Assembly (NCBI GenBank): GCA_030429205.1
Contig: JAUICZ010000002.1
Location: forward strand, 124,001-188,000
Direction: 5' to 3'
Source of the DNA: Bacteroidia bacterium
GTDB lineage: Bacteria > Bacteroidota > Bacteroidia > Chitinophagales > Chitinophagaceae
Length of the DNA: 64,000 nt
Shown piece after piece: positions 1-7,011 of the stretch (its first letter is position 1; each line of letters opens with the position of its first letter). Made by a program: the position numbers and the translations under genes. The notes below the pieces were generated by a model, which saw only the letters and a list, made by a program, of their open reading frames with translations, was not told where the DNA came from and ran no database searches.

Positions 1-307
1 ATTCCACACCATACCACCTGCCATATGTTTTGCTGTCTTTTCTGAGGTCTACAACAACGTCCCAGATAGCACCTTCAAGTGCTCTTATTAGTTTTGTTTG
101 TGCATGAGGCGCATTTTGGTAGTGTAATCCTCTTAAAACATTTATGGTTGATCTTGCTTGATTGTCTTGAACAAAATTGATTTCTAAACCTGTGGCTGCA
201 TTAAATGTGCCGGCATTATAGCTTTCGAAGAAATAACCTCTGTCATCTCCATGTACTACAGGCTCTAGTATAAGTAGATCTTTTATTGGTGTCTCAATTA
301 CTTTCAT
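1..307 (-). CDS. rfbC: dTDP-4-dehydrorhamnose 3,5-epimerase, N-terminal part (runs off window)
   Basis: The first 102 residues of an RmlC-type epimerase are encoded; the rest lies left of the window. The family epimerises C3 and C5 of dTDP-4-keto-6-deoxyglucose in the cytoplasm on the way to dTDP-rhamnose and related sugars. Visible family signatures are the cupin stretch with DDRGYFFESY (residues 21-30), FVQDNQARS (45-53), the active-site RGLHYQ with His62, and Lys72 in AQTKLIRA. The ATG overlaps the stop codon of the upstream aminotransferase (TAATG, 309-305), so the two are translationally coupled. With a sugar aminotransferase beside it, it probably serves an amino-deoxysugar for surface glycan; which sugar cannot be told from here. 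Confidence 0.93.
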   Translation of the reverse strand, partial: MKVIETPIKDLLILEPVVHGDDRGYFFESYNAGTFNAATGLEINFVQDNQARSTINVLRGLHYQNAPHAQTKLIRALEGAIWDVVVDLRKDSKTYGRWYGVE

Positions 308-1446
308 TACTTGCTCAATTGATCAATTACTTCTAAGAAATTACTCGTGATGTATTTTAGTTCTTCCTGTGTAAGCTCTGTATGTATAGGTAGTGATATT
401 ACACAGTCTTGCAGCATATTTGTTACAGGCAGGTCTATGTCTGCAACGTTATACTCTTTTAGCATGTTTTGTTTATGACAAGGCACTGGGTAATATATCA
501 TTGATGGTACATCTCTTTCTGCTAATAGTTTTTGTACCTCATCTCTGTCAATATTTTTTAACTGTAGCGTATATTGATGAAATACATGATAGCTATAATC
601 TGCTCTGTGAGGTGTAATGATATTAGGATTGTCTTTAAACGCATTATCATAATAATCAGCAGCATCACGACGAGCCCTACAGTATTCATCAAGCAGAGGC
701 AATTTTATACGTAAAACTGCTGCTTGCATATTATCTAGTCGGCTATTACAACCAACTATTTCATGGTAATATCTTTTATTTTGCCCATGGTTAGCTATCA
801 TTCTTAGCTTTGCAGCCACTTCATCATCATTTGTAAAGATAGCTCCGCCATCACCATAGCAGCCCAGGTTTTTTGACGGGAAGAAAGAGGTACAACCTAT
901 CAATCCTATACCTCCGGTTTTAACAGTCTTGCCATCAGAGAATGTATAGGTGCCTCCTATAGCTTGTGCGTTGTCTTCTATAACCGGTATATTGTGCTTA
1001 TCTGCTATTGCCAGTAAAGGCTCCATATCTACACTCTGACCATACAAATGAACCGGTACTATAGCTTTTGTATTAGGAGTAATAGCTGCGGCTACACTAT
1101 CAACATTCATCGTGAACGTATCTGCATCTACATCTACAAACACCGGTTTAAGCTTTAAAAAAGCAATCACTTCTACAGTTGCAATAAAAGTGTAAGAGGT
1201 TGTAATTACTTCATCACCTTCTTTTAATCCCAACGACATTAATGCTATTTGTAAAGCATCAGTTCCATTAGCACAAGGTATTACATGTTTTACTCCAAGG
1301 TAGTCTGCCAGTTCTGTACTGAACTTTTGTACATTTTCGCCGCCAATGAACATGGTGCTGTCTATCACCTCCTGAAGAGCAGCATCTACTTGCGGTTTAA
1401 TCTTTTGGTATTGACGCTTAAGGTCTACCATTTGCAATTTATGCAT
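307..1446 (-). CDS. DegT/DnrJ/EryC1/StrS-family nucleotide-sugar aminotransferase
   Basis: PLP-dependent sugar aminotransferase of 379 residues, the normal family length. It transfers an amino group, usually from glutamate, to a keto group of a nucleotide-linked deoxysugar. Visible motifs: PCANGTDALQIAL (57-69) binding PLP phosphate, TTSYTFIAT (82-90), EDNAQAIGG (157-165) with Asp158 for the pyridine nitrogen, and FFPSKNLGCYGDGG (188-201) with Lys192 as the Schiff-base lysine. The N-terminal LKRQYQKIKPQV is typical of enzymes acting on dTDP sugars (VioA/FdtB/WecE group). It overlaps rfbC downstream, so both likely act in one pathway. Exact substrate and regiochemistry (3- or 4-amino) are not resolvable. 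An internal ATG at residue 6 is an alternative start. Confidence 0.93.
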   Translation of the reverse strand: MHKLQMVDLKRQYQKIKPQVDAALQEVIDSTMFIGGENVQKFSTELADYLGVKHVIPCANGTDALQIALMSLGLKEGDEVITTSYTFIATVEVIAFLKLKPVFVDVDADTFTMNVDSVAAAITPNTKAIVPVHLYGQSVDMEPLLAIADKHNIPVIEDNAQAIGGTYTFSDGKTVKTGGIGLIGCTSFFPSKNLGCYGDGGAIFTNDDEVAAKLRMIANHGQNKRYYHEIVGCNSRLDNMQAAVLRIKLPLLDEYCRARRDAADYYDNAFKDNPNIITPHRADYSYHVFHQYTLQLKNIDRDEVQKLLAERDVPSMIYYPVPCHKQNMLKEYNVADIDLPVTNMLQDCVISLPIHTELTQEELKYITSNFLEVIDQLSK

Positions 1447-1588
1447 AGCTATAATTATGCTTGCAAACCTACATTTTAGGCATCATTCGTCAAAATAATT
1501 GAGTAGGCTTTCTACAGTATTATGATACTATTAGCAGTATAGAACGGAGTATTTCTCTTATCTTCACGGGCTGAAAAGGCAATTATTG

Positions 1589-2347
1589 ATGCGTAAGTTA
1601 TTATTTGTAGTTTTTACATGTTTTGTAGCGCAAGTCAATGCGCAGGATGGGTTATTCTCCTTAGAAAGAGCTCCAACAAGAAAAGGTATTGTTTTTGGAT
1701 TTAACGGTGGGGTAGATTTTCCTTTGGGGGACATGGCAGATAGATTTGGTACAAGTTATAGGGTAGGTGGAGAGATCTTCTATAAAACAAAAACTAACTG
1801 GTTGTTTGGAGCGAAGTTTGATTACCTGTTTGGCAATAAGATTAAAGAAGACTCTTTAATGATCAATATATCAGACCCCGATGGCGGCTTTATTAGTCAG
1901 ATAGGGCAGAGGGTTGGTGTTAATATATTTGAAAGAGGTTTTTTGACGGGCCTAGAAGTAGGTAAGATATTTCCATTAGGAAGAACAAGTGGTGATAATG
2001 GTATTATGACGATGACTACAGTCGGACTTATGCAGCATAAGATATTCATTCGCGATAGAGATGATATCATTAGCCCGTTGAAGGGTGATTATAAAAAAGG
2101 ATACGATAGATTAACAAATGGTCTCTTTTTAGAACAATACATTGGTTATGTGTATTACGATCCCAATAGCCTTGTAAACTTTAACATTGGTCTGGATATA
2201 GTAGCTGGGTTTACAAAAGGTAGAAGGGACTTTTTGTACGATGTAATGCGAACAGATAATATTGCCAGGGTTGACATCCTATTTGGCATCAGAGCGGGCT
2301 GGTATTTGCCTATATTCAGACGTAAGTCTGAGGAATTATTCTTTTAA
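1589..2347 (+). CDS. Secreted or outer-membrane protein of unknown function
   Basis: Hypothetical protein of 252 residues. I start it at the ATG at 1589 (MRKLLFVVF); the in-frame TTG three bases earlier is less likely. A signal peptide ends near VNAQ (about residue 19). The mature part has alternating aromatic and glycine-rich strands (GIVFGFNGGVDFPLGDM, YKTKTNWLFGAKFDYLFG, RAGWYLPIF near the C-terminus), the look of a small outer-membrane beta-barrel or porin-like protein. Its stop codon directly abuts the ATG of waaA, so it is probably co-transcribed with an LPS core gene, which fits an envelope role. No specific family is recognised. Confidence 0.75.
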   Translation: MRKLLFVVFTCFVAQVNAQDGLFSLERAPTRKGIVFGFNGGVDFPLGDMADRFGTSYRVGGEIFYKTKTNWLFGAKFDYLFGNKIKEDSLMINISDPDGGFISQIGQRVGVNIFERGFLTGLEVGKIFPLGRTSGDNGIMTMTTVGLMQHKIFIRDRDDIISPLKGDYKKGYDRLTNGLFLEQYIGYVYYDPNSLVNFNIGLDIVAGFTKGRRDFLYDVMRTDNIARVDILFGIRAGWYLPIFRRKSEELFF

Positions 2348-3607
2348 ATGATATCTGTATTCATATATCAGCTTGGAATAAAAGTATATGTGCTATTTGC
2401 ATCAATAGCTTCTTTTTTTAATGCCAAAGCGAAGCTGTTTGTACAAGGTAGAAAGGGACTGTTAGAAAAAATACGATATTCTCTTATCGATGATCAACGA
2501 GAAAGAGTATGGGTACACTGTGCATCGCTTGGAGAGTTTGAGCAAGGCAGGCCTGTTATAGAAGAATTAAGACGTAACCATCCTGAACTCGCTATTGTAA
2601 TTACATTCTTCTCACCTTCAGGATATGAGGTAAGAAAAAAATATGGTGGTGCAGATTATGTTTTTTATCTACCATATGATAGTGTTAGTAATGCCAGAAA
2701 GTTTATTGAACTTATTAAACCCAAACTTGCAATATTCGTCAAATACGAATATTGGTACTACTATCTTAATACATTAGCACAGAAGGATATTTCAACGATA
2801 TTAATTTCCGCAATCTTCAGAAAAGAACAGCCCTTCTTTAAATGGTATGGCATTTTGCATAGAAAGATGCTCAAGCTATTCAATCATATATTTGTTCAGG
2901 ATGAAGCATCCGAACGACTACTTACTAAACTTGGTGTAGAGCAAGTTTCCGTGGCTGGAGATACTCGTTTTGACAGGGTAGTTGATACGGTACGTTCTGT
3001 CGAACCGATTATTCAACTTGAAGGGTTTTGTTCTGGCTCAAAAATTCTTGTTGCCGGTAGTACTTGGCGAGAAGATGAAGTCCTATTGAAAGCTACTATT
3101 GATGAACTGCCAGGTAACTGTAAAATGATATTGGCACCTCATGAAGTACATGAAAGTCATATTCGCCAACTTCAAGAACTATACACCGGTTCTGTCTTAT
3201 GGTCTGAATATGAGCCGGAAGTTGAAGGTAATTGTCGTGTACTAATTATTGATCGTATGGGGTTGTTGTCCGGTTTGTATCAATATGCTTATATAGCCTA
3301 TATAGGTGGTGGATTTAATAAAAGTGGCATACATAATATACTTGAAGCAGCTACATATGGTAAGCCATTAACGCACGGACCTAATTATGAGAAGTTTAAG
3401 GAGGCTAGGGACCTATATGCTCTTGGCGGGTCTTTTATTACCAGAACTAAACGTGATTTACTGGAAAAACTAAACCAATACGAAAAGAACGAGAGTAGTT
3501 ACGATAGTGCTTGTAATATTGCGAAAGAGTATGTAGAAAAAAATGTAGGAGCTACTTATTTAATACTCGATTATATTCAAGAAAAGCTGCTGGACACTAA
3601 GTTATAA
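2348..3607 (+). CDS. waaA: 3-deoxy-D-manno-octulosonic acid transferase (Kdo transferase)
   Basis: WaaA/KdtA adds Kdo from CMP-Kdo to lipid IVA on the cytoplasmic face of the inner membrane, linking lipid A to LPS core. At 419 residues it has normal length. It has an N-terminal hydrophobic anchor (about 5-25), the conserved WVHCASLGEFEQGRP (55-69) carrying the SLGE acceptor-site glutamate, TFFSPSGYE (86-94), VAGSTWREDE, ILAPHE, and the C-terminal GT-B donor-binding block AYIGGGFNKSGIHNILEA followed by PLTHGPNYEKF. It follows the secreted-protein gene without a gap. Its 3' end overlaps the convergent gene at 3577-4053 by 31 bases. Confidence 0.95.
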   Translation: MISVFIYQLGIKVYVLFASIASFFNAKAKLFVQGRKGLLEKIRYSLIDDQRERVWVHCASLGEFEQGRPVIEELRRNHPELAIVITFFSPSGYEVRKKYGGADYVFYLPYDSVSNARKFIELIKPKLAIFVKYEYWYYYLNTLAQKDISTILISAIFRKEQPFFKWYGILHRKMLKLFNHIFVQDEASERLLTKLGVEQVSVAGDTRFDRVVDTVRSVEPIIQLEGFCSGSKILVAGSTWREDEVLLKATIDELPGNCKMILAPHEVHESHIRQLQELYTGSVLWSEYEPEVEGNCRVLIIDRMGLLSGLYQYAYIAYIGGGFNKSGIHNILEAATYGKPLTHGPNYEKFKEARDLYALGGSFITRTKRDLLEKLNQYEKNESSYDSACNIAKEYVEKNVGATYLILDYIQEKLLDTKL

Positions 3608-4053
3608 AAAGACTTTACTGTCTCGTCATTACTATCCCAGTTGAGGGTAGCGTCCAGCTCCTTTTTAACCCAAGTTAAAGCCTCTTCTTCGCTGGTGATT
3701 TGACTGAGTTGCTTTATAGCTTCTTCATAAGCTGTTTTATCTCCGCTAAACAATTCGCTAATGAATAAATATTTATCATTAATACCTATAACCGTTCTCA
3801 GGTCATTATAAATTGTAGTAGATTTTGGTTCTGGTGCATTTGCTTTAGGTTGTTGCAGCGTATCTTGCTCATTTGTAACCTTGGTTTCTTCTGGTTGTAT
3901 ATTTTGAAAGCCTGCTTTCTTTCTTTCTTCTAGTAAATCAGCATACATAACTCTTGTATAATCCAGCATGAGGTCTATGTCAATAGCTGTAAGAGTTCTT
4001 TGTGATTTAGATAGTTCTGATAACTTTTCTATAAGGTACTGTACTCGTTGCAT
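3577..4053 (-). CDS. Hypothetical cytoplasmic protein downstream of the exosortase substrate gene
   Basis: Protein of 158 residues, not recognised. It has no signal peptide or membrane segment. The N-terminal half (VQYLIEKLSELSKSQRTL, IDLMLDYTRVMYADLLEER) is strongly helical and charged, residues about 50-80 are a low-complexity Glu/Pro/Gln linker, and the C-terminal part (DKYLFISELFSGDKTAYEEA, TWVKKELDATLNW) is again helical. Its ATG directly abuts the stop of the Asp-rich secreted protein upstream (4054), so the two form a transcription unit. Its 3' end overlaps waaA by 31 bases tail to tail. The short helix-linker-helix form would suit a small structural or regulatory protein, but nothing more can be said. 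Confidence 0.72.
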   Translation of the reverse strand: MQRVQYLIEKLSELSKSQRTLTAIDIDLMLDYTRVMYADLLEERKKAGFQNIQPEETKVTNEQDTLQQPKANAPEPKSTTIYNDLRTVIGINDKYLFISELFSGDKTAYEEAIKQLSQITSEEEALTWVKKELDATLNWDSNDETVKSFYNLVSSSFS

Positions 4054-4605
4054 CTATTTCTGATCTTTTTGCTTTTTGGCTCTCATATCAGCTGCCTTTT
4101 TTATTCCTAATCCGGCACCGGCAAATGCTAAAAAGCTTAAGCCACCATCAAGTGGAATGTCGTTATTATCGTCGTCATCATCGTGGCTATAATTGTTGTC
4201 ATCATCGTCATGGCTGTAACTGTCGTCGTCATCATTATTATAGCTATCATCATCGTCGTTATTGTAGTAATCGTCATCATCATCATTGTTGTAATAGCTG
4301 TCGTCGTCGTTTCCCCACCACCACCAACCAGAACCTTCGTCTTTACTGCCACCACCACCAGAGCCCCAGTTACTACCCCCTGAAGTGTTTTGATGTCCAC
4401 TATTTGATGGTTTAGAACTAGTACCGTATTGATAGCTAGCAGATTGATTCTTACTGCTATTGTAGTTGCTGTTATACTGATAGGTTCTATCTTGTCGGCT
4501 TTTATTTCGTGAATCTTCGCCGTCAGGATTACCGTAAATGTTATTACTAAATAAGCTACATAGCAAAATGATGCATGCTGATGCAGATTTTGTTAAACTC
4601 CTCAT
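4054..4605 (-). CDS. Secreted Asp/Asn-rich protein with a C-terminal exosortase-type sorting tail (PLDGG; PID-CTERM-like)
   Basis: Protein of 183 residues with a signal peptide (about 1-25), a Ser/Asn/Gln/Tyr-rich low-complexity region (30-80), a Gly/Trp patch with WWWWG (94-98), then about 50 residues of Asp runs separated by Tyr/Asn/Ser/His pairs (99-149). The C-terminus has three parts: PLDGG (151-155), a short hydrophobic stretch LSFLAFAGAGLG (156-167), and a basic tail beginning KK (169). That motif-hydrophobic-basic layout is the architecture of exosortase sorting signals, and the motif resembles the Bacteroidota 'PID-CTERM' type. An exosortase-like gene lies just upstream on the same strand, so I infer this is its substrate. 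The Asp-rich part could bind Ca2+. A promoter match lies at 4644-4651. Naming of the sorting class is from memory. Confidence 0.75.
   Translation of the reverse strand: MRSLTKSASACIILLCSLFSNNIYGNPDGEDSRNKSRQDRTYQYNSNYNSSKNQSASYQYGTSSKPSNSGHQNTSGGSNWGSGGGGSKDEGSGWWWWGNDDDSYYNNDDDDDYYNNDDDDSYNNDDDDSYSHDDDDNNYSHDDDDDNNDIPLDGGLSFLAFAGAGLGIKKAADMRAKKQKDQK
4159..4311 (-). repeat. Degenerate in-frame GAT/GAC-AAT/TAT tandem repeat encoding Asp runs
   Basis: About 150 bases consist of imperfect units of Asp codons (GAT, GAC) alternating with Tyr, Asn, Ser or His codons, giving blocks such as NNDDDDDYY and SHDDDDNNYS. Codons within the Asp runs are mixed, so this is an old, degenerate repeat, not a fresh expansion. 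In the other frames it yields meaningless Ile/Val/His/Arg-rich open frames. Confidence 0.8.
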
Positions 4606-4643
4606 ATATGTATTTTTAGTTGAGTCCTCAATTCAACTAAGGT

Positions 4644-4651
4644 CAAATATA
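4644..4651 (-). promoter_or_regulatory. Candidate Bacteroidota -7 box (TATATTTG) for the Asp-rich secreted protein
   Basis: On the minus strand TATATTTG matches TAnnTTTG exactly and ends 38 bases before the ATG at 4605. No good TTTG -33 box is at the expected distance. If used, the substrate gene is transcribed separately from the exosortase genes upstream. Confidence 0.4.
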
Positions 4652-4694
4652 CATATATTCAGTTAACTATATAGGTTAACTATTGATAAACTTA

Positions 4695-5087
4695 TTATTT
4701 ACTTGCTCTGGAAGATAGAATATAGAGTATAATAATAAATAAATAGGGCAGAGGGCTGCAAAAGAAAGAACGCAGTTCTTGAATTTTATCCAAAAAAACA
4801 TTTCCAAAAAAACGGGTGAATCGTTGTATAGCTCCTATAGTTACAATAAATATAAGTACACCTGCATACGCACGCAACCATACTTTTGAGGCCCAGTGTA
4901 AAGGGTGATTTTTTAATGCCCAATACCCTACAGGAATCATGGCTATAAGTATGACTAAATGCCCCCCTTGCCTTATTATTGGAGACATTTTGCGTACAGC
5001 ATATCCTTCAGTAAAAAAATGATAGTCTAAGTATGCTATTATTGAGATTAACAGCAAACCTAACCACGTTTTAGCTTTTTGACTCAT
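4695..5087 (-). CDS. Small exosortase-associated membrane protein
   Basis: Polytopic membrane protein of 130 residues with about four hydrophobic segments (about 8-23, 43-59, 68-88, 112-127), separated by basic/aromatic loops (FTEGYAVRKMSPIIRQGG, IQRFTRFFG). Its start overlaps the exosortase gene by 17 bases, so it is co-translated with it. Bacteroidota exosortases of the XrtF and XrtX types are known to be paired with a small membrane protein of this size (exosortase F-associated or XrtX-associated protein). Assignment rests on size, topology and position more than on a motif. A role as exosortase partner or chaperone in the inner membrane is inferred. Confidence 0.7.
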   Translation of the reverse strand: MSQKAKTWLGLLLISIIAYLDYHFFTEGYAVRKMSPIIRQGGHLVILIAMIPVGYWALKNHPLHWASKVWLRAYAGVLIFIVTIGAIQRFTRFFGNVFLDKIQELRSFFCSPLPYLFIIILYILSSRASK

Positions 5088-5604
5088 TAGCTTTTGGCTT
5101 TTTTAGGTATAAAACCCACCCCAGGAAAACTACAGCATATATGATGATCTTAAACAAGTAGTGGTGTGCAAAATCTGCCATCTTATGGCTTTGTTCAAAC
5201 ATAGCAGCCAAAGCAGCTGTTCTGAAAATGTTTAGCGTATATATGATCAATGTTCCGATTACACCATAAGCAACCATTCTCTTAATGTTTGTTGGTACGC
5301 AGAGTAAAAATCCCAGATACAAAACTATTAGCTCAAGACCATTACATTGGCGCGCAATATCAACTGCCTCTACGCCATCTAGGATGATAGTGTTACCATC
5401 AGCTCTAACATCAGTATAAAACCATTTAAGTACTTCCATGCCGCCGTACTGAACCACTTGTGTCAGTTGATCATCAGGTATGCCTGCAGGCATTAATATA
5501 AAAGTGTACAGCAACTCCCAACCAATTAGTAAAATTGCTGCTCTTATTACAAATGGACGGATATTAGGAGGTATTTTATTAATGATGTTTTTGATAAAGC
5601 TCAT
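5071..5604 (-). CDS. Exosortase/archaeosortase family protein (Bacteroidota XrtF/XrtX type)
   Basis: Inner-membrane transpeptidase-like protein of 177 residues. Exosortases recognise a C-terminal tripartite signal on secreted proteins, cut it and pass the protein to the cell surface or exopolysaccharide. The catalytic triad is visible: Cys87 in ARQCNGLELIVLY, Arg128 in LNIFRTAALA, and His147 or His148 in ADFAHHYLFK. About five membrane segments surround these (20-38, 88-104, 110-125, 127-137, 152-167). It is short, as expected for Bacteroidota forms that lack the EpsI extension. It lies 15 bases after the HTTM gene and overlaps the next gene. An apparent substrate is encoded two genes downstream. 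Choice between XrtF, XrtX and other named subtypes is not possible by eye. Confidence 0.88.
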   Translation of the reverse strand: MSFIKNIINKIPPNIRPFVIRAAILLIGWELLYTFILMPAGIPDDQLTQVVQYGGMEVLKWFYTDVRADGNTIILDGVEAVDIARQCNGLELIVLYLGFLLCVPTNIKRMVAYGVIGTLIIYTLNIFRTAALAAMFEQSHKMADFAHHYLFKIIIYAVVFLGWVLYLKKPKANESKS

Positions 5605-5619
5605 GAGCTTACTTTTTAT

Positions 5620-6954
5620 TTATTTAAAATCAGTCAATATCCAATCATGATGCTTAAAAAGGTTCCATTCTTCTGCTGCAAGATCAACTGTTGTATCAAC
5701 CATGTATTTGTAAGGTCTGCCGTTTACACTACATCTGCTGTATGCATATACCCTTACGTCTAGCCCCTGTTCTTTATATTTATTTTTTAAGTGTTGAGAG
5801 AACTGCCAAATGAAGTCAGGTTTTGAAGCTACATCTTTTGCCTGATAGCTTAACATATGTTTTTCAGGAAATTCATACCAGCTACTATCTGTTCTTTTAT
5901 CAACTACTTTAAACTTTGCTTCTCCTTTTTTAGTACGCAACATCATTCTCCAAGCCATTCTATGACCTTCTTCAGTCCATAATACATCTCCTGGTATTAA
6001 GTGATGTCTAAGAGGGGTGAGCACTTGCCAAATAAGATAAGTACCAAACATTATAGTTATAAACCGTTGTTTGCCAGACGATGCTAACCTGAAATCAGAT
6101 GTGTTACTTTCTATGCCTAGTACATTATCAAAGGTTTTACCCGGGAAAAAGAAGACGTTCAGGCTCATTGCAAGAAAAGGGAAAACCCCAATGCCAAATA
6201 CAACACCATTAAAGTAATGGAATATTAGCATCGCAGCTACCGACAAATTTCTCGTCTTTTTCCATAGTAGGGCTGGGACAATGAGCAGGTCAAATAAAAT
6301 GCCCATGTAAGAGATGAAGAATGCAAATGGTTTACTGCCAAATAAAAAGCCGAATGTTGGATGGTTAGCTCTACTACTAAACCATATTTGTACCGGTTTG
6401 GCTAATAGCCAATCTGGGTACATTTTAGCGATGGATGCATAAATGTATACAATGGCAATTTGTATGATAAACACTTGTATACACCACCTATAGCAAACGT
6501 TTGATGCTTTTGTTAAACCAAACTTTACGTCTAAGGAGGTTCGTTTATTAGCAGGCATGATAGTCATTATCCAGCTAATCAACATCATCAAATAATAGTG
6601 GTTGTTATAATGACCTTTTTGCGAGAAATACACGCCGGACCATAGAAGTGCAATAATGATAATAGCTGGGCGATAGAATAATCCGAAAATGACCAGTAAT
6701 GCCATAGCGGTTGCTACGCTAAAATAGAGATACATAATATCTCCATTTAAGTTTTGTAGAAACTCAAAGCCTATAAATGTAAACCTGAAAGGAGCTATTG
6801 TGTATACATGCTTTACCCAACCATCATACAAATCTCCACCAAACTCCATTAGCATGATACATCCAAACAAGATTCTGAATGTAATTAAAGGGCTGTTGTT
6901 GACTGGCTGAAACCAGTATTTCTGAAATTTTGTTGTAAGTGTATTAGCTGCCAT
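5620..6954 (-). CDS. HTTM-domain membrane protein (vitamin K-dependent gamma-carboxylase-like)
   Basis: Membrane protein of 444 residues with the HTTM fold shared with the membrane part of vitamin K-dependent gamma-carboxylase. About seven to eight hydrophobic segments lie before residue 310. Signature pieces are RILFGCIMLMEF (27-38), GHYNNHYYLMMLISW (about 113-127) and YASIAKMYPDWLLAKP (about 172-187), the last matching the conserved K-x2-PDW loop. The C-terminal 130 residues are soluble. Bacterial HTTM proteins are mostly of unknown activity; carboxylation has not been shown for this type. It is the first gene of the exosortase operon (15 bases to the exosortase), which suggests a role in modifying or handling the sorted product. 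Confidence 0.88.
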   Translation of the reverse strand: MAANTLTTKFQKYWFQPVNNSPLITFRILFGCIMLMEFGGDLYDGWVKHVYTIAPFRFTFIGFEFLQNLNGDIMYLYFSVATAMALLVIFGLFYRPAIIIIALLWSGVYFSQKGHYNNHYYLMMLISWIMTIMPANKRTSLDVKFGLTKASNVCYRWCIQVFIIQIAIVYIYASIAKMYPDWLLAKPVQIWFSSRANHPTFGFLFGSKPFAFFISYMGILFDLLIVPALLWKKTRNLSVAAMLIFHYFNGVVFGIGVFPFLAMSLNVFFFPGKTFDNVLGIESNTSDFRLASSGKQRFITIMFGTYLIWQVLTPLRHHLIPGDVLWTEEGHRMAWRMMLRTKKGEAKFKVVDKRTDSSWYEFPEKHMLSYQAKDVASKPDFIWQFSQHLKNKYKEQGLDVRVYAYSRCSVNGRPYKYMVDTTVDLAAEEWNLFKHHDWILTDFK

Positions 6955-7011
6955 ATATTACAATGACTAAGTTATTACAACAAAATATGATGCGCAATGA
7001 AGTGTGAATAA

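Noticed and set aside
4125-4415. Open frames on the plus strand and in the third minus frame across the Asp-rich gene
   Set aside because: They are shadows of the GAT/GAC repeat, giving implausible His/Arg- or Ile/Val/Thr-rich proteins; only the frame with signal peptide and sorting tail makes sense.
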